Shown here: one piece after another, positions 41,572 through 50,295 of the stretch | Layout: each line of letters begins with the position of its first letter | Position numbering within the stretch: the first letter of the stretch is position 1 | Assembly (NCBI GenBank): GCA_036226585.1 | Contig: CP108997.1 | Coordinates: 4,650,001 to 4,714,000 of the forward strand | Direction: 5' to 3' | DNA from: Streptomyces sp. NBC_00708 | GTDB lineage: Bacteria > Actinomycetota > Actinomycetes > Streptomycetales > Streptomycetaceae | DNA: 64,000 nucleotides | Program-made: the position numbers and the translations under genes | Notes under the pieces: model-generated | Database searches by the model: none | The model's input: only the letters and a program-made list of their open reading frames with translations | What the model was told of the DNA's origin: nothing

Positions 41572-43212
41572 ATGCGTGGTGCCAAGAGCGCCAAGTGGGT
41601 CGCGGGAGCGGCCATCATCGCCCTGGCTGCGACTGCCTGTGGCGGTGGCGACGACGACGCCAGCAAGAGCAAGGGCGGCGACAAGGGCGCCGTCAACGCC
41701 GACGGCATCTTCTCCGTCGAGGTCGGTGAGCCGCAGAACCCGCTGCAGCCGGCCAACACGATGGAGTCGAACGGCAGCATCGTCACCGACTCGATCTTCT
41801 CGCAGCTGGTGGACTACGACCCGTCCGGCAAGCTTGAGATGATCAACGCGGAGTCTGTCGAGACCAAGGACAGCAAGCTCTGGACGGTCAAGCTCAAGAA
41901 GGACTGGAAGTTCCACGACGGCACCCCCGTCACGGCCGAGTCCTACATCAAGGCCTGGAACTGGGCCGCCAACACCAAGAACAACCAGACCAACGCGTCC
42001 TGGTTCGGCGACATCAAGGGCTTCGCGGACGTCCACCCCGAGGACGCGAAGGCCAAGCCGAAGTCGGACACGATGTCCGGTCTGAAGAAGGTGGACGACT
42101 ACACGTTCACCATCGAGCTCAACGCCCCGCTCCCGTACTTCTCGTACAAGCTCGGCTACACGGTCTTCTCCCCGCTGCCCGAGTCCTTCTACGCCGACCC
42201 GAAGGCCGCCGGCGAGAAGCCGGTCGGCAACGGCGCGTACAAGTTCGTCAGCTGGGACCACAAGAAGCAGATCAAGGTCGTCCGCAACGACGACTACAAG
42301 GGTTCCGACAAGGCGAAGAACGGTGGTGTGATCTTCAAGAACTACACCACCCTCGAGACCGCCTACGAGGACCTGAAGTCCGGCAACGTCGACGTGCTGC
42401 GCCAGATCGGCCCGAAGGACCTCCCGGTCTACCGGTCCGACCTCGGTGACCGCGCGGTGGACAAGGCCTACTCCGCGATCCAGACGATCGCCGTCGCCTT
42501 CTACACCGACCAGTGGAAGAAGATCGACCCGAAGGTCCTCCAGGGCCTGTCCATGGGCATCGACCGCGACACGATCACCAAGACCGTGCTGCAGGGCACC
42601 CGCGAGCCGGCCACCGGCTGGGTCGCCAAGGGCGTGCTCGGTTACCAGAAGGACGCCTCCGGCGACGTCACCAAGTACGACCCCGCCAAGGCCAAGCAGC
42701 TCATCAAGGACGGCGGCGGCGTCCCGGGCAACAAGATCTCGATCCAGTTCAACGCCGACGGCGGCCACAAGGAATGGGTCGAGGCCGTCTGCAACAGCAT
42801 CACGCAGTCGACCGGTGTGAAGTGCACCACCGACTCGAAGGCCGACTTCCAGGCCGACACGAACGCGCGTGACGCCAAGGAGGTCAAGTCCCTCTACCGT
42901 TCCGGCTGGGTGCTCGACTACCCGGTGAACGCGAACTTCATCTCGGACCTGTTCCGTACCGGCGCCGCGGGCAACCAGGGCGACTTCTCGAACAAGGGCC
43001 TGGACGCGGAGATCAAGAAGGCCGACTCCGCCGCCTCCCTCGACGAGTCCGTCGCCGCGTACCAGAAGATCGAGAAGGAGCTGGTGAACTACATGCCCTC
43101 CATCCCGCTCTGGTACTACAAGGTCAACGCCGGCTACTCGGAGAAGGTCCAGAACGTGGACTACGCGCAGGACGGCGACCCGATCCTGACCCAGATCGAA
43201 GTCAAGAAGTAA
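41572..43212 (+). CDS. Oligopeptide ABC transporter binding lipoprotein (operon 1)
   Basis: This 546-residue lipoprotein captures peptides for the first importer. The signal MRGAKSAKWVAGAAIIALAA ends in lipobox ATAC with Cys23, then a Gly/Asp/Lys linker. Family landmarks are PQNPLQPANTMESNGS (start of lobe 1), DWKFHDGTPVTAESYIKAWN, GNGAYKFVSWDHKKQIKVVR, GLSMGIDRDTITKTV and the C-terminal NYMPSIPLWYYKVNAGYSE. These match the OppA/DppA SBP_bac_5 family. ATG 41572 follows GAGGAGGAAACCC. The second operon's lipoprotein starts with a very similar signal. A hairpin after this gene may lower expression of the downstream genes relative to it. Confidence 0.95.
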   Translation: MRGAKSAKWVAGAAIIALAATACGGGDDDASKSKGGDKGAVNADGIFSVEVGEPQNPLQPANTMESNGSIVTDSIFSQLVDYDPSGKLEMINAESVETKDSKLWTVKLKKDWKFHDGTPVTAESYIKAWNWAANTKNNQTNASWFGDIKGFADVHPEDAKAKPKSDTMSGLKKVDDYTFTIELNAPLPYFSYKLGYTVFSPLPESFYADPKAAGEKPVGNGAYKFVSWDHKKQIKVVRNDDYKGSDKAKNGGVIFKNYTTLETAYEDLKSGNVDVLRQIGPKDLPVYRSDLGDRAVDKAYSAIQTIAVAFYTDQWKKIDPKVLQGLSMGIDRDTITKTVLQGTREPATGWVAKGVLGYQKDASGDVTKYDPAKAKQLIKDGGGVPGNKISIQFNADGGHKEWVEAVCNSITQSTGVKCTTDSKADFQADTNARDAKEVKSLYRSGWVLDYPVNANFISDLFRTGAAGNQGDFSNKGLDAEIKKADSAASLDESVAAYQKIEKELVNYMPSIPLWYYKVNAGYSEKVQNVDYAQDGDPILTQIEVKK

Positions 43213-43227
43213 CCACACCTACGTAGT

Positions 43228-43243
43228 CCGCGCGCACGCGCGG
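43228..43243 (+). other. Intra-operon stem-loop after the operon 1 lipoprotein gene
   Basis: CCGCGCG-CA-CGCGCGG is a perfect 7-bp inverted repeat 16 bp after the lipoprotein stop. It is placed to protect the lipoprotein mRNA and/or reduce read-through to the permease genes, as is common in ABC importer operons. The gap to the first permease gene is 170 bp. Confidence 0.5.
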
Positions 43244-43382
43244 GACCGGCACTGAAGGACGGTCCGCGCCTGCCCGCACGCAGTGGCCGGGGGGCCCTTC
43301 CACGCGACCGACGAACCCACCAGGGGAACTCGGCGCGGGGGAGGGCCCGTCGGCTGCCGCCTGCCTATTACATGGAGGCATG

Positions 43383-44315
43383 ATGGGGCGCTATGTCGCA
43401 CGACGACTGCTCCAGATGATCCCGGTCTTCCTCGGGACAACTCTGCTGATCTTCCTGATGGTCTACACACTGCCCGGTGACCCCGTGCGTGGGCTCTTCG
43501 GGGACAAGGGTGTCGACCCGGCCACTCTGGCGAGACTTCGCCATGAGAAGGGCCTCGATCTGCCGATCCTGCAGCAGTACTGGAATTACATGACAGGCAT
43601 CGTCCTGCATTTCGATTTCGGTGATCAGATAGCCAGCGGTCGTCCCGTCACGGACGTCCTCGGCGACGCGTTCCCCGTCACCCTCCGGCTGGCCGGCATG
43701 GCGTTCGTCATTGAGATCGTCATCGGCATCGGCCTCGGCACCATCGCCGGTCTGCGGGCCGGCAAGCTCACCGACAACGTGGTCCTGATCTTCACCCTGC
43801 TGATCATCTCGATCCCGGTCTTCGTCCTCGGCTTCATCATCAAGACGGTGTTCGCCTTCCAGCTCGGCTGGATCGACCCGAACGTCTCCAACGACGCCAA
43901 GTGGGGCGAACTGCTGGCGCCCGCCATCGTGCTGGGTTCGCTCTCACTCGCTTATGTCGCACGCCTCACACGTACGACGATGGCCGAAAATCTTCGGTCG
44001 GACTACATGCGTACCGCCATCGCCAAGGGACTTCCCAAGCGGCGCATCGTCGGTGTGCACCTGATGCGCAACTCGCTGATCCCCGTCATCACCTTCCTCG
44101 GCACCGACCTGGGCGCCCTGATGGGCGGCGCGGTCGTCACCGAGGGCCTGTTCAACGTCAAGGGCGTCGGCGGCACGATCTACGAATCGATCCAGAAGCG
44201 CGAAGGCACGACGCTCGTCGGCCTCGTGACCATCCTGGTGCTCGTCTATCTCCTCATGAGCCTCATCGTCGACCTGCTGTACGCGGTCCTGGACCCGAGG
44301 ATCCGTTATGCCTGA
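43383..44315 (+). CDS. Oligopeptide ABC transporter permease, OppB/DppB type (operon 1)
   Basis: This 310-residue membrane protein has about six transmembrane helices and starts GRYVARRLLQMIPVFLGTTL, the usual OppB N-terminus. The EAA loop that contacts the ATPases is YMRTAIAKGLPKRRIVGVHL with MRNSLIPVITFLG following. The end is DLLYAVLDPRIRYA. ATG 43383 is 4 bases after GGAGG; an ATG immediately before (43380) is less well spaced. The gene overlaps the next permease gene by 8 bp, so the two halves of the channel are translationally coupled. Confidence 0.95.
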   Translation: MGRYVARRLLQMIPVFLGTTLLIFLMVYTLPGDPVRGLFGDKGVDPATLARLRHEKGLDLPILQQYWNYMTGIVLHFDFGDQIASGRPVTDVLGDAFPVTLRLAGMAFVIEIVIGIGLGTIAGLRAGKLTDNVVLIFTLLIISIPVFVLGFIIKTVFAFQLGWIDPNVSNDAKWGELLAPAIVLGSLSLAYVARLTRTTMAENLRSDYMRTAIAKGLPKRRIVGVHLMRNSLIPVITFLGTDLGALMGGAVVTEGLFNVKGVGGTIYESIQKREGTTLVGLVTILVLVYLLMSLIVDLLYAVLDPRIRYA

Positions 44316-45258
44316 CGTGACCAAGACCGCCCCCGCACCCGAGGACGCCAAGGCGCCCCTCGCGGACCCGTCGGCGACCGTGAAGGCGGAGAAGGCCCGC
44401 AGCCTGTGGGGCGACGCCTGGCGGGACCTGCGTTCCAACTGGTACTTCATCATCTCGTCGGTGCTGATCGTCATCCTGATCGTGATGGCGATCTTCCCCG
44501 GCCTGTTCACGAGCGCCTCGCCCACCTCCGCCGACCTGGTGCACCACTACCTGGGCAAGCCGGAGCTGAGCAAGATCGGCTCCGAGGGCTGGCTCGGCTA
44601 CGACGGCCAGGGCCACAGCGTCTACGCGCGCGTCATCTACGGCACCCGCGCATCGATCACCGTCGGTGTCTGCGTGACCCTTCTGGTGACGCTGTTCGGC
44701 GGACTGATCGGCATGCTCGCCGGCTACTTCGGCGGCTGGGTCGACGCCCTGCTGTCGGGCTTCTTCACCAACGTCTTCCTCGGCATCCCCTTCCTGCTGG
44801 GTGCCATGGTCGTCCTCCAGGCGTTCACCGAGCGGACGGTCTGGGTGGTCGTCTTCGCCCTGGCGTTCCTCGGCTGGACCCAGATCGCGCGTGTCATGCG
44901 CGGTGCGGTGATCGTCATCAAGCAGTCGGACTACGTGCAGGCCGCCAGGGCGCTGGGCGCGGGAACCAGCCGGATCCTCTTCCGGCACATCCTGCCCAAC
45001 GCCATGGCCCCGGTGATCGTGGTCGCCACCATCTCGCTCGGCGTCTACATCTCGGCCGAGGCGACGCTGTCCTACCTCGGTCTGGGTCTCGCCGACCCGA
45101 CCATCTCGTGGGGTATGGACATCTCGGGTGGCTCCGCCCAGATCCGCGTCGCACAGCACATCCTGCTGTACCCGTCGATCATGCTCAGCATCACCGTTCT
45201 GGCGTTCATCATGCTCGGCGAAGCCGTCCGCAACGCCCTCGATCCGAAGTCGCGATAG
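44308..45258 (+). CDS. Oligopeptide ABC transporter permease, OppC/DppC type (operon 1)
   Basis: This 316-residue protein has a cytoplasmic N-terminal extension (about 45 residues), the OppC_N helix (SLWGDAWRDLRSNWYFIISS), five more helices, and the EAA loop DYVQAARALGAGTSRILFRH followed by ILPNAMAPVIVVAT. It pairs with the preceding permease to form the channel. It contains GYDGQGHSVYARVIYGTRAS, a typical extracytoplasmic DppC segment. ATG 44308 overlaps the end of the preceding gene by 8 bp; the ATPase gene follows after 10 bp. Confidence 0.95.
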   Translation: MPDVTKTAPAPEDAKAPLADPSATVKAEKARSLWGDAWRDLRSNWYFIISSVLIVILIVMAIFPGLFTSASPTSADLVHHYLGKPELSKIGSEGWLGYDGQGHSVYARVIYGTRASITVGVCVTLLVTLFGGLIGMLAGYFGGWVDALLSGFFTNVFLGIPFLLGAMVVLQAFTERTVWVVVFALAFLGWTQIARVMRGAVIVIKQSDYVQAARALGAGTSRILFRHILPNAMAPVIVVATISLGVYISAEATLSYLGLGLADPTISWGMDISGGSAQIRVAQHILLYPSIMLSITVLAFIMLGEAVRNALDPKSR

Positions 45259-45268
45259 GAGGGCGAAC

Positions 45269-46327
45269 GTGGCCACCATCAACAAGACCGCCGAAGTCCC
45301 GTCCGCACGCCGGGGTGACGACCACGTCGGTCCCCTGCTCGAAGTCCGTGACCTGCACGTGGAGTTCCACACCCGCGACGGTGTGGCCAAGGCGGTCAAC
45401 GGGGTCAACTACAGCGTGGACGCCGGTGAGACCCTCGCGGTCCTCGGTGAGTCCGGCTCCGGCAAGTCCGTGACGGCGCAGGCCATCATGGGCATCCTCG
45501 ACATGCCGCCCGGGAAGATCCCGCAGGGCGAGATCCTCTTCCGCGGCCAGGACATGCTCAAGATGTCCTACGAGGAGCGCCGGCAGATCCGCGGCCAGAA
45601 GATCGCCATGATCTTCCAGGACGCGCTGTCCTCGCTGAACCCGGTCCTCACCGTCGGCTACCAGCTCGGCGAGATGTTCCGGGTCCACCAGGGCCTGTCC
45701 AAGAAGGAAGCCCGCGCCAAGTCCATCGAGCTGATGGACCAGGTGAAGATCCCGGCCGCCGCGGCCCGGGTCGCGGACTACCCGCACCAGTTCTCCGGCG
45801 GTATGCGCCAGCGCATCATGATCGCGATGGCGCTCGCCCTGGAACCGGACCTGATCATCGCGGACGAGCCGACCACCGCGCTCGACGTGACCGTCCAGGC
45901 CCAGGTGATGGACCTGCTCGCGGAGCTCCAGCGCGAGTACAACATGGGCCTGATCCTGATCACCCACGACCTGGGTGTCGTCGCGGACGTCGCCGACAAG
46001 ATCGCCGTGATGTACGCGGGCCGGATCGTCGAGACCGCCCCGGTGCACGAGATCTACAAGCGCCCCGCGCACCCGTACACCAAGGGTCTGCTGGCCTCGA
46101 TCCCGCGCCTGGACCAGAAGGGCCAGGAGCTCTTCGCGATCAAGGGCCTGCCGCCCAACCTGCTGCACGTGCCGTCGGGCTGCGCCTTCAACCCGCGCTG
46201 CACCATGGCCCAGGACATCTGCCGTTCGGACATCCCGGCCCTCCAGCCGGTGACCGAGCAGGACGGCACCGAGCTGGCCGGCCGCCGCAGCGCCTGTCAC
46301 TTCTGGAAGGAGACGATCCATGGCTGA
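45269..46327 (+). CDS. Oligopeptide ABC transporter ATPase, OppD/DppD type (operon 1)
   Basis: This 352-residue ATPase starts with a short variable segment and then [20 protein letters not shown]. Walker A is [12 protein letters not shown], the signature is [15 protein letters not shown], Walker B is [20 protein letters not shown], and H-loop is [20 protein letters not shown]. The C-terminal oligo_HPY region holds CAFNPRCTMAQDICRS, a cysteine set found in many OppD/F proteins and sometimes linked to an Fe-S centre. GTG 45269 follows TAGGAGGGCGAAC. Its end overlaps the start of the partner ATPase gene by 8 bp. Confidence 0.95.
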   Translation: MATINKTAEVPSARRGDDHVGPLLEVRDLHVEFHTRDGVAKAVNGVNYSVDAGETLAVLGESGSGKSVTAQAIMGILDMPPGKIPQGEILFRGQDMLKMSYEERRQIRGQKIAMIFQDALSSLNPVLTVGYQLGEMFRVHQGLSKKEARAKSIELMDQVKIPAAAARVADYPHQFSGGMRQRIMIAMALALEPDLIIADEPTTALDVTVQAQVMDLLAELQREYNMGLILITHDLGVVADVADKIAVMYAGRIVETAPVHEIYKRPAHPYTKGLLASIPRLDQKGQELFAIKGLPPNLLHVPSGCAFNPRCTMAQDICRSDIPALQPVTEQDGTELAGRRSACHFWKETIHG

Positions 46328-47462
46328 CATCTCGAAGGAGACCGTGGACGCCACCCCCAACGTCTCCGAGGTGGAGACCGTCGACGCGGCGACCGAGGCG
46401 GAGGCCGTAGCCGCCATCGACGCGCCCGTGTCGCAGGGGGAGCCGATCCTCCAGGTGCGCAACCTCGTCAAGCACTTCCCGCTGACGCAGGGCATCCTGT
46501 TCAAGAAGCAGGTCGGCGCGGTCAAGGCCGTGGACGGCATCTCGTTCGACCTGTACGCGGGCGAGACGCTGGGCATCGTGGGCGAGTCCGGCTGTGGCAA
46601 GTCCACCGTCGCCAAGCTCCTGATGACGCTGGAGCGGGCCACCGCCGGCGAGGTCTTCTACAAGGGCCAGGACATCACCAAGCTGTCCGGCCGCGCGCTG
46701 AAGGCCGTGCGCCGCAACATCCAGATGGTGTTCCAGGACCCGTACACCTCGCTCAACCCCCGTATGACGGTGGGCGACATCATCGGCGAGACGTACGAGA
46801 TCCACCCCGAGGTGGCCCCCAAGGGCGACCGGCGGCGCAAGGTCCAGGAGCTCCTGGACGTCGTCGGCCTCAACCCGGAGTACATCAACCGGTACCCGCA
46901 CCAGTTCTCCGGCGGTCAGCGCCAGCGCATCGGCATCGCCCGCGGCCTCGCGCTCAATCCGGAGATCATCATCTGCGACGAGCCGGTCTCCGCGCTCGAC
47001 GTGTCGGTGCAGGCGCAGGTCGTCAACCTGATGGAGAAGCTCCAGGACGAGTTCAACCTCTCCTACCTCTTCATCGCGCACGACCTCTCGATCGTCCGGC
47101 ACATCTCCGACCGGGTCGGCGTCATGTACCTCGGCAAGATGGCCGAGATCGGTACGGACGTGCAGATCTACGACCACCCGACGCACCCCTACACCCAGGC
47201 GCTGCTGTCGGCCGTCCCGGTCCCGGACCCGGAGGCCCGCGAGGGCCGCGAGCGGATCATCCTCACCGGCGACGTCCCGTCCCCGGCCAACCCGCCGTCG
47301 GGCTGCCGCTTCCGCACCCGCTGCTGGAAGGCCGAGGACAAGTGCTCCACCGAGGTGCCGCTCCTCGCGGTCCCCGAGCGCTTCAAGGCCTCGAAGACGC
47401 CGGCCGCCCACGAGTCGGCCTGCCACTTCGCGGAGGAGAAGGACGTGGTGCACGCGGCCTGA
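46320..47462 (+). CDS. Oligopeptide ABC transporter ATPase, OppF/DppF type (operon 1)
   Basis: This 380-residue ATPase has a variable acidic N-terminus (about 40 residues) and then the OppF domain: LVKHFPLTQGILFKKQVGAV, Walker [13 protein letters not shown], signature [15 protein letters not shown], Walker [22 protein letters not shown]-loop [20 protein letters not shown]. The oligo_HPY end includes [15 protein letters not shown]. It forms the ATPase heterodimer with the preceding protein. It is the last gene of operon 1; a hairpin terminator lies about 30 bp downstream. Confidence 0.95.
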   Translation: MADISKETVDATPNVSEVETVDAATEAEAVAAIDAPVSQGEPILQVRNLVKHFPLTQGILFKKQVGAVKAVDGISFDLYAGETLGIVGESGCGKSTVAKLLMTLERATAGEVFYKGQDITKLSGRALKAVRRNIQMVFQDPYTSLNPRMTVGDIIGETYEIHPEVAPKGDRRRKVQELLDVVGLNPEYINRYPHQFSGGQRQRIGIARGLALNPEIIICDEPVSALDVSVQAQVVNLMEKLQDEFNLSYLFIAHDLSIVRHISDRVGVMYLGKMAEIGTDVQIYDHPTHPYTQALLSAVPVPDPEAREGRERIILTGDVPSPANPPSGCRFRTRCWKAEDKCSTEVPLLAVPERFKASKTPAAHESACHFAEEKDVVHAA

Positions 47463-47492
47463 CCCGCCGGCACCGTCCGCCGCGGACACTGT

Positions 47493-47530
47493 CGACCCCT
47501 CGGGAGCCCTTACGGGAACCCGGGGGGTCG
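47493..47530 (+). terminator. Terminator of oligopeptide operon 1
   Basis: CGACCCCTCGGG (47493-47504) and CCCGGGGGGTCG (47519-47530) pair over 12 positions with one G-U, followed by TTCGTTGTG. The following leader of operon 2 also has a small hairpin, TGAGGT/ACCTCA (47595-47614), just before the ribosome-binding site. Confidence 0.75.
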
Positions 47531-47645
47531 TTCGTTGTGCCCGGGTACCTGTGCGGCCCCGGATGGCGGGTATAGGCGTGCATACGCCCCGTAATGAGGT
47601 GATATTTGACCTCACGTAAGCCGGAGCACTACGAGGAGGCACTCC

Positions 47646-49277
47646 ATGCGCGGAGCCACACACGTCAAGTGGGCCGCATGTGCGGCAGCCGTCGCCCTGG
47701 CGGCGACGGCTTGCGGCGGGGGCGACAGTGGCGGCGGCGGAGGTGGCGCCGACGGGATCGTCAGCTCGTCCTGGGGTGACCCGCAGAACCCGCTGGAGCC
47801 CGCCAACACCAACGAGGTGCAGGGCGGCAAGGTGCTCGACATGATCTTCCGGGGTCTGAAGAAGTACGACCCGAAGACCGGCGAGGCCACCAACATGCTC
47901 GCCGAGAAGATCGAGACCAAGGACAACCAGAACTTCACCGTCACCGTGAAGGACGGCTGGACCTTCAGCAACGGCGAGAAGATCACCGCCACGTCCTTCG
48001 TGAACGCCTGGAACTACGGCGCGCTGCTGAAGAACAACCAGAAGAACGCCTACTTCTTCGGCTACATCGACGGCTACGACAAGGTCCACCCCGAGTCCGG
48101 GAAGGCCAGTGCCACCAAGCTCTCCGGCCTGAAGGTCGTCGACGAGAAGACGTTCACCGTCAAGCTGTCGCAGAAGTTCTCGCTGTGGCCCGACACCCTC
48201 GGCTACCCGGCCTTCGCGCCGCTCCCCAAGACCTTCTTCACCGACCACGCCGCCTGGGTCTCCAAGCCCATCGGCAACGGCCCGTACACCATCGACAAGT
48301 ACACCAAGGGCTCCTCGATGAGCCTGCGCAAGTGGGACGACTACCCCGGGGACGACAAGGCGCAGAACGGCGGCATCGACCTCAAGGTCTACACCGACAA
48401 CAACACCGCCTACACCGATCTGACGGCCGGCAACCTCGACCTCGTCGACGACGTGCCCGCCTCCCAGCTCAAGAACGTCAAGGCGGACCTCGGCGACCGC
48501 TACATCAACACCCCGGCCGGCATCATCCAGACCCTCGCCTTCCCGTTCTACGACAAGAACTGGAACACCCCCGGCGCGATCAAGGTCCGCCAGGGCCTGT
48601 CGATGGCCATCAACCGGCCGCAGATCACCGACCGGATCTTCCAGAAGACCCGCACCCCCGCGTCCGACTGGACCTCCCCGGTCCTCGGCGAGGACGGCGG
48701 CTTCAAGAAGGGCCTGTGCGGCAAGGAGTGCACGTACAACGCCGCCGAGGCCAAGAAGATGATCGAGGACGGCGGCGGCATCCCCGGCGGCCAGCTCAAG
48801 ATCTCGTACAACGCGGACACCGGCTCGCACAAGGAGTGGGTCGACGCCGTCTGCAACAGCATCAACAAGGTCATGGGCAACAACAAGGCGTGCGTGGGCG
48901 CCCCCGTCGGCACCTTCGCCGACTTCCGCAGCCAGGTCTCCCAGCAGAAGCTGCACGGCGCCTGGCGCGCGGGCTGGCAGATGGACTACCCGCTCATCCA
49001 GAACTTCCTGCAGCCCGTGTACTACACCAACGCCTCGTCCAACGACGGCAAGTGGAACAACAAGCAGTTCGACGACCTCGTCGACAAGGCCAACGCCGAG
49101 TCCGACAAGGCCAAGGCCGTCTCCACCTTCCAGGACGCCGAGAAGGTGATGGTCCAGCAGATGCCCGTCATCCCGCTCTGGTACCAGAACGGCAGCGCCG
49201 GCTACTCGGAGAACGTCACCAACGTCTCGCTGAACCAGTTCAGCGTCCCGGTGTACGAGCAGATCAAGGTCAAGTAG
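47646..49277 (+). CDS. Oligopeptide ABC transporter binding lipoprotein (operon 2)
   Basis: This 543-residue lipoprotein has signal MRGATHVKWAACAAAVALAA and lipobox ATAC with Cys23, the same position as in the operon 1 protein, then a Gly/Ser linker. Family landmarks are WGDPQNPLEPANTNEVQGG, DGWTFSNGEKITATSFVNAW, GNGPYTIDKYTKGSSMSLRK and VMVQQMPVIPLWYQNGSAGY. It is similar in plan to the operon 1 protein but diverged through the ligand lobes, so the two importers may differ in peptide preference. ATG 47646 follows GAGGAGGCACTCC. Confidence 0.95.
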   Translation: MRGATHVKWAACAAAVALAATACGGGDSGGGGGGADGIVSSSWGDPQNPLEPANTNEVQGGKVLDMIFRGLKKYDPKTGEATNMLAEKIETKDNQNFTVTVKDGWTFSNGEKITATSFVNAWNYGALLKNNQKNAYFFGYIDGYDKVHPESGKASATKLSGLKVVDEKTFTVKLSQKFSLWPDTLGYPAFAPLPKTFFTDHAAWVSKPIGNGPYTIDKYTKGSSMSLRKWDDYPGDDKAQNGGIDLKVYTDNNTAYTDLTAGNLDLVDDVPASQLKNVKADLGDRYINTPAGIIQTLAFPFYDKNWNTPGAIKVRQGLSMAINRPQITDRIFQKTRTPASDWTSPVLGEDGGFKKGLCGKECTYNAAEAKKMIEDGGGIPGGQLKISYNADTGSHKEWVDAVCNSINKVMGNNKACVGAPVGTFADFRSQVSQQKLHGAWRAGWQMDYPLIQNFLQPVYYTNASSNDGKWNNKQFDDLVDKANAESDKAKAVSTFQDAEKVMVQQMPVIPLWYQNGSAGYSENVTNVSLNQFSVPVYEQIKVK

Positions 49278-49287
49278 CCGCGGGACC

Positions 49288-49317
49288 GCCGGGTGACCTG
49301 TCATCGGGTCGCCCGGC
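49288..49317 (+). other. Intra-operon stem-loop after the operon 2 lipoprotein gene
   Basis: GCCGGGTGACC (49288-49298) and GGTCGCCCGGC (49307-49317) pair over 11 positions with one G-U. It lies 11 bp after the lipoprotein stop and 55 bp before the permease start, the same relative place as in operon 1. Confidence 0.55.
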
Positions 49318-49371
49318 TTCCCCGTCCCCCCGGCCCCACAGCCTCCGTCCCCGCGACCCCCGGAGCCCTTC

Positions 49372-50295
49372 ATGGGACGTTATGTGATCCGGCGGCTGCT
49401 GCAGATGATCCCGGTCTTCTTCGGCACCACGCTGTTGATCTTCCTGATGGTGAACGTGATGGGTGACCCCATCGCGGGTCTCTGCGGCGACCGCCAGTGC
49501 GACCCGGCGACCGCCGCCCAACTCCGCACGGAATTCGGCCTCGACAAGCCGGTCTGGCAGCAATACCTCACCTACATGGGCAACGTCTTCACCGGCGACT
49601 TCGGTACCGCGTTCAACGGGCAGAAGGTCACCGAGCTGATGGGCACCGCCTTCCCCATCACCATCCGCCTCACCCTCGTCGCGATCGTCTTCGAGATCGT
49701 CATCGGCATCAGCCTCGGCGTCGTGACCGGGCTGCGCCGAGGCCGTCCCGTCGACACCGCCGTGCTGATCCTGACGCTGATCGTGATCTCCATTCCGACC
49801 TTCGTCACCGGTCTGCTGCTCCAGCTGCTGCTGGGCGTCGAGTGGGGCGTCATCAAACCGTCCGTCTCGCCCGAGGCCCCGCTGAACGAGCTGATCATCC
49901 CGGGCCTGGTGGTCGCCTCCGTCTCCCTGGCGTACGTCACCCGGCTCACCCGGACCTCGATCGCGGAGAACACCCGCGCCGACTACGTCCGCACCGCGAC
50001 CGCCAAGGGCCTGCCCCGGCGCCGCGTGGTCGTCCGGCACCTGTTGCGCAACTCGCTGATCCCCGTCGTCACCTTCATCGGTACGGACGTGGGCGCCCTG
50101 ATGGGCGGGGCGATCGTCACCGAGCGGATCTTCAACATCCACGGCGTCGGCTACCAGCTCTACCAGGGCATCCTGCGGCAGAACTCGCAGACCGTGGTCG
50201 GGTTCGTCACCGTCCTGGTGCTCGTCTTCCTGGCGGCCAACCTGATCGTCGACCTCCTCTACGCCGTACTCGACCCGAGGATCCGCTATGCCTGA
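49372..50295 (+). CDS. Oligopeptide ABC transporter permease, OppB/DppB type (operon 2)
   Basis: This 307-residue permease begins GRYVIRRLLQMIPVFFGTTL, near-identical at the N-terminus to the operon 1 protein, and ends DLLYAVLDPRIRYA. About six transmembrane helices are visible. The EAA loop is YVRTATAKGLPRRRVVVRHL followed by LRNSLIPVVTFIG. An extra pair of cysteines lies in the first periplasmic loop (IAGLCGDRQCDPATA), absent from the operon 1 copy, which could form a disulfide. ATG 49372 follows CGGAGCCCTTC. It overlaps the next permease gene by 8 bp. Confidence 0.95.
   Translation: MGRYVIRRLLQMIPVFFGTTLLIFLMVNVMGDPIAGLCGDRQCDPATAAQLRTEFGLDKPVWQQYLTYMGNVFTGDFGTAFNGQKVTELMGTAFPITIRLTLVAIVFEIVIGISLGVVTGLRRGRPVDTAVLILTLIVISIPTFVTGLLLQLLLGVEWGVIKPSVSPEAPLNELIIPGLVVASVSLAYVTRLTRTSIAENTRADYVRTATAKGLPRRRVVVRHLLRNSLIPVVTFIGTDVGALMGGAIVTERIFNIHGVGYQLYQGILRQNSQTVVGFVTVLVLVFLAANLIVDLLYAVLDPRIRYA

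Noticed and set aside
41572..47462. Firm naming of operon 1 as bldK
   Set aside because: Gene order does not match the permease-first order I recall for bldK, and phylogeny cannot be done here.
46188..49373. Open reading frame of 1061 codons on the minus strand across the two oligopeptide operons
   Set aside because: It is antisense to several well-supported transporter genes, is full of Val/Glu/Gly/Arg runs and has no domain; long antisense frames are expected at this GC content.
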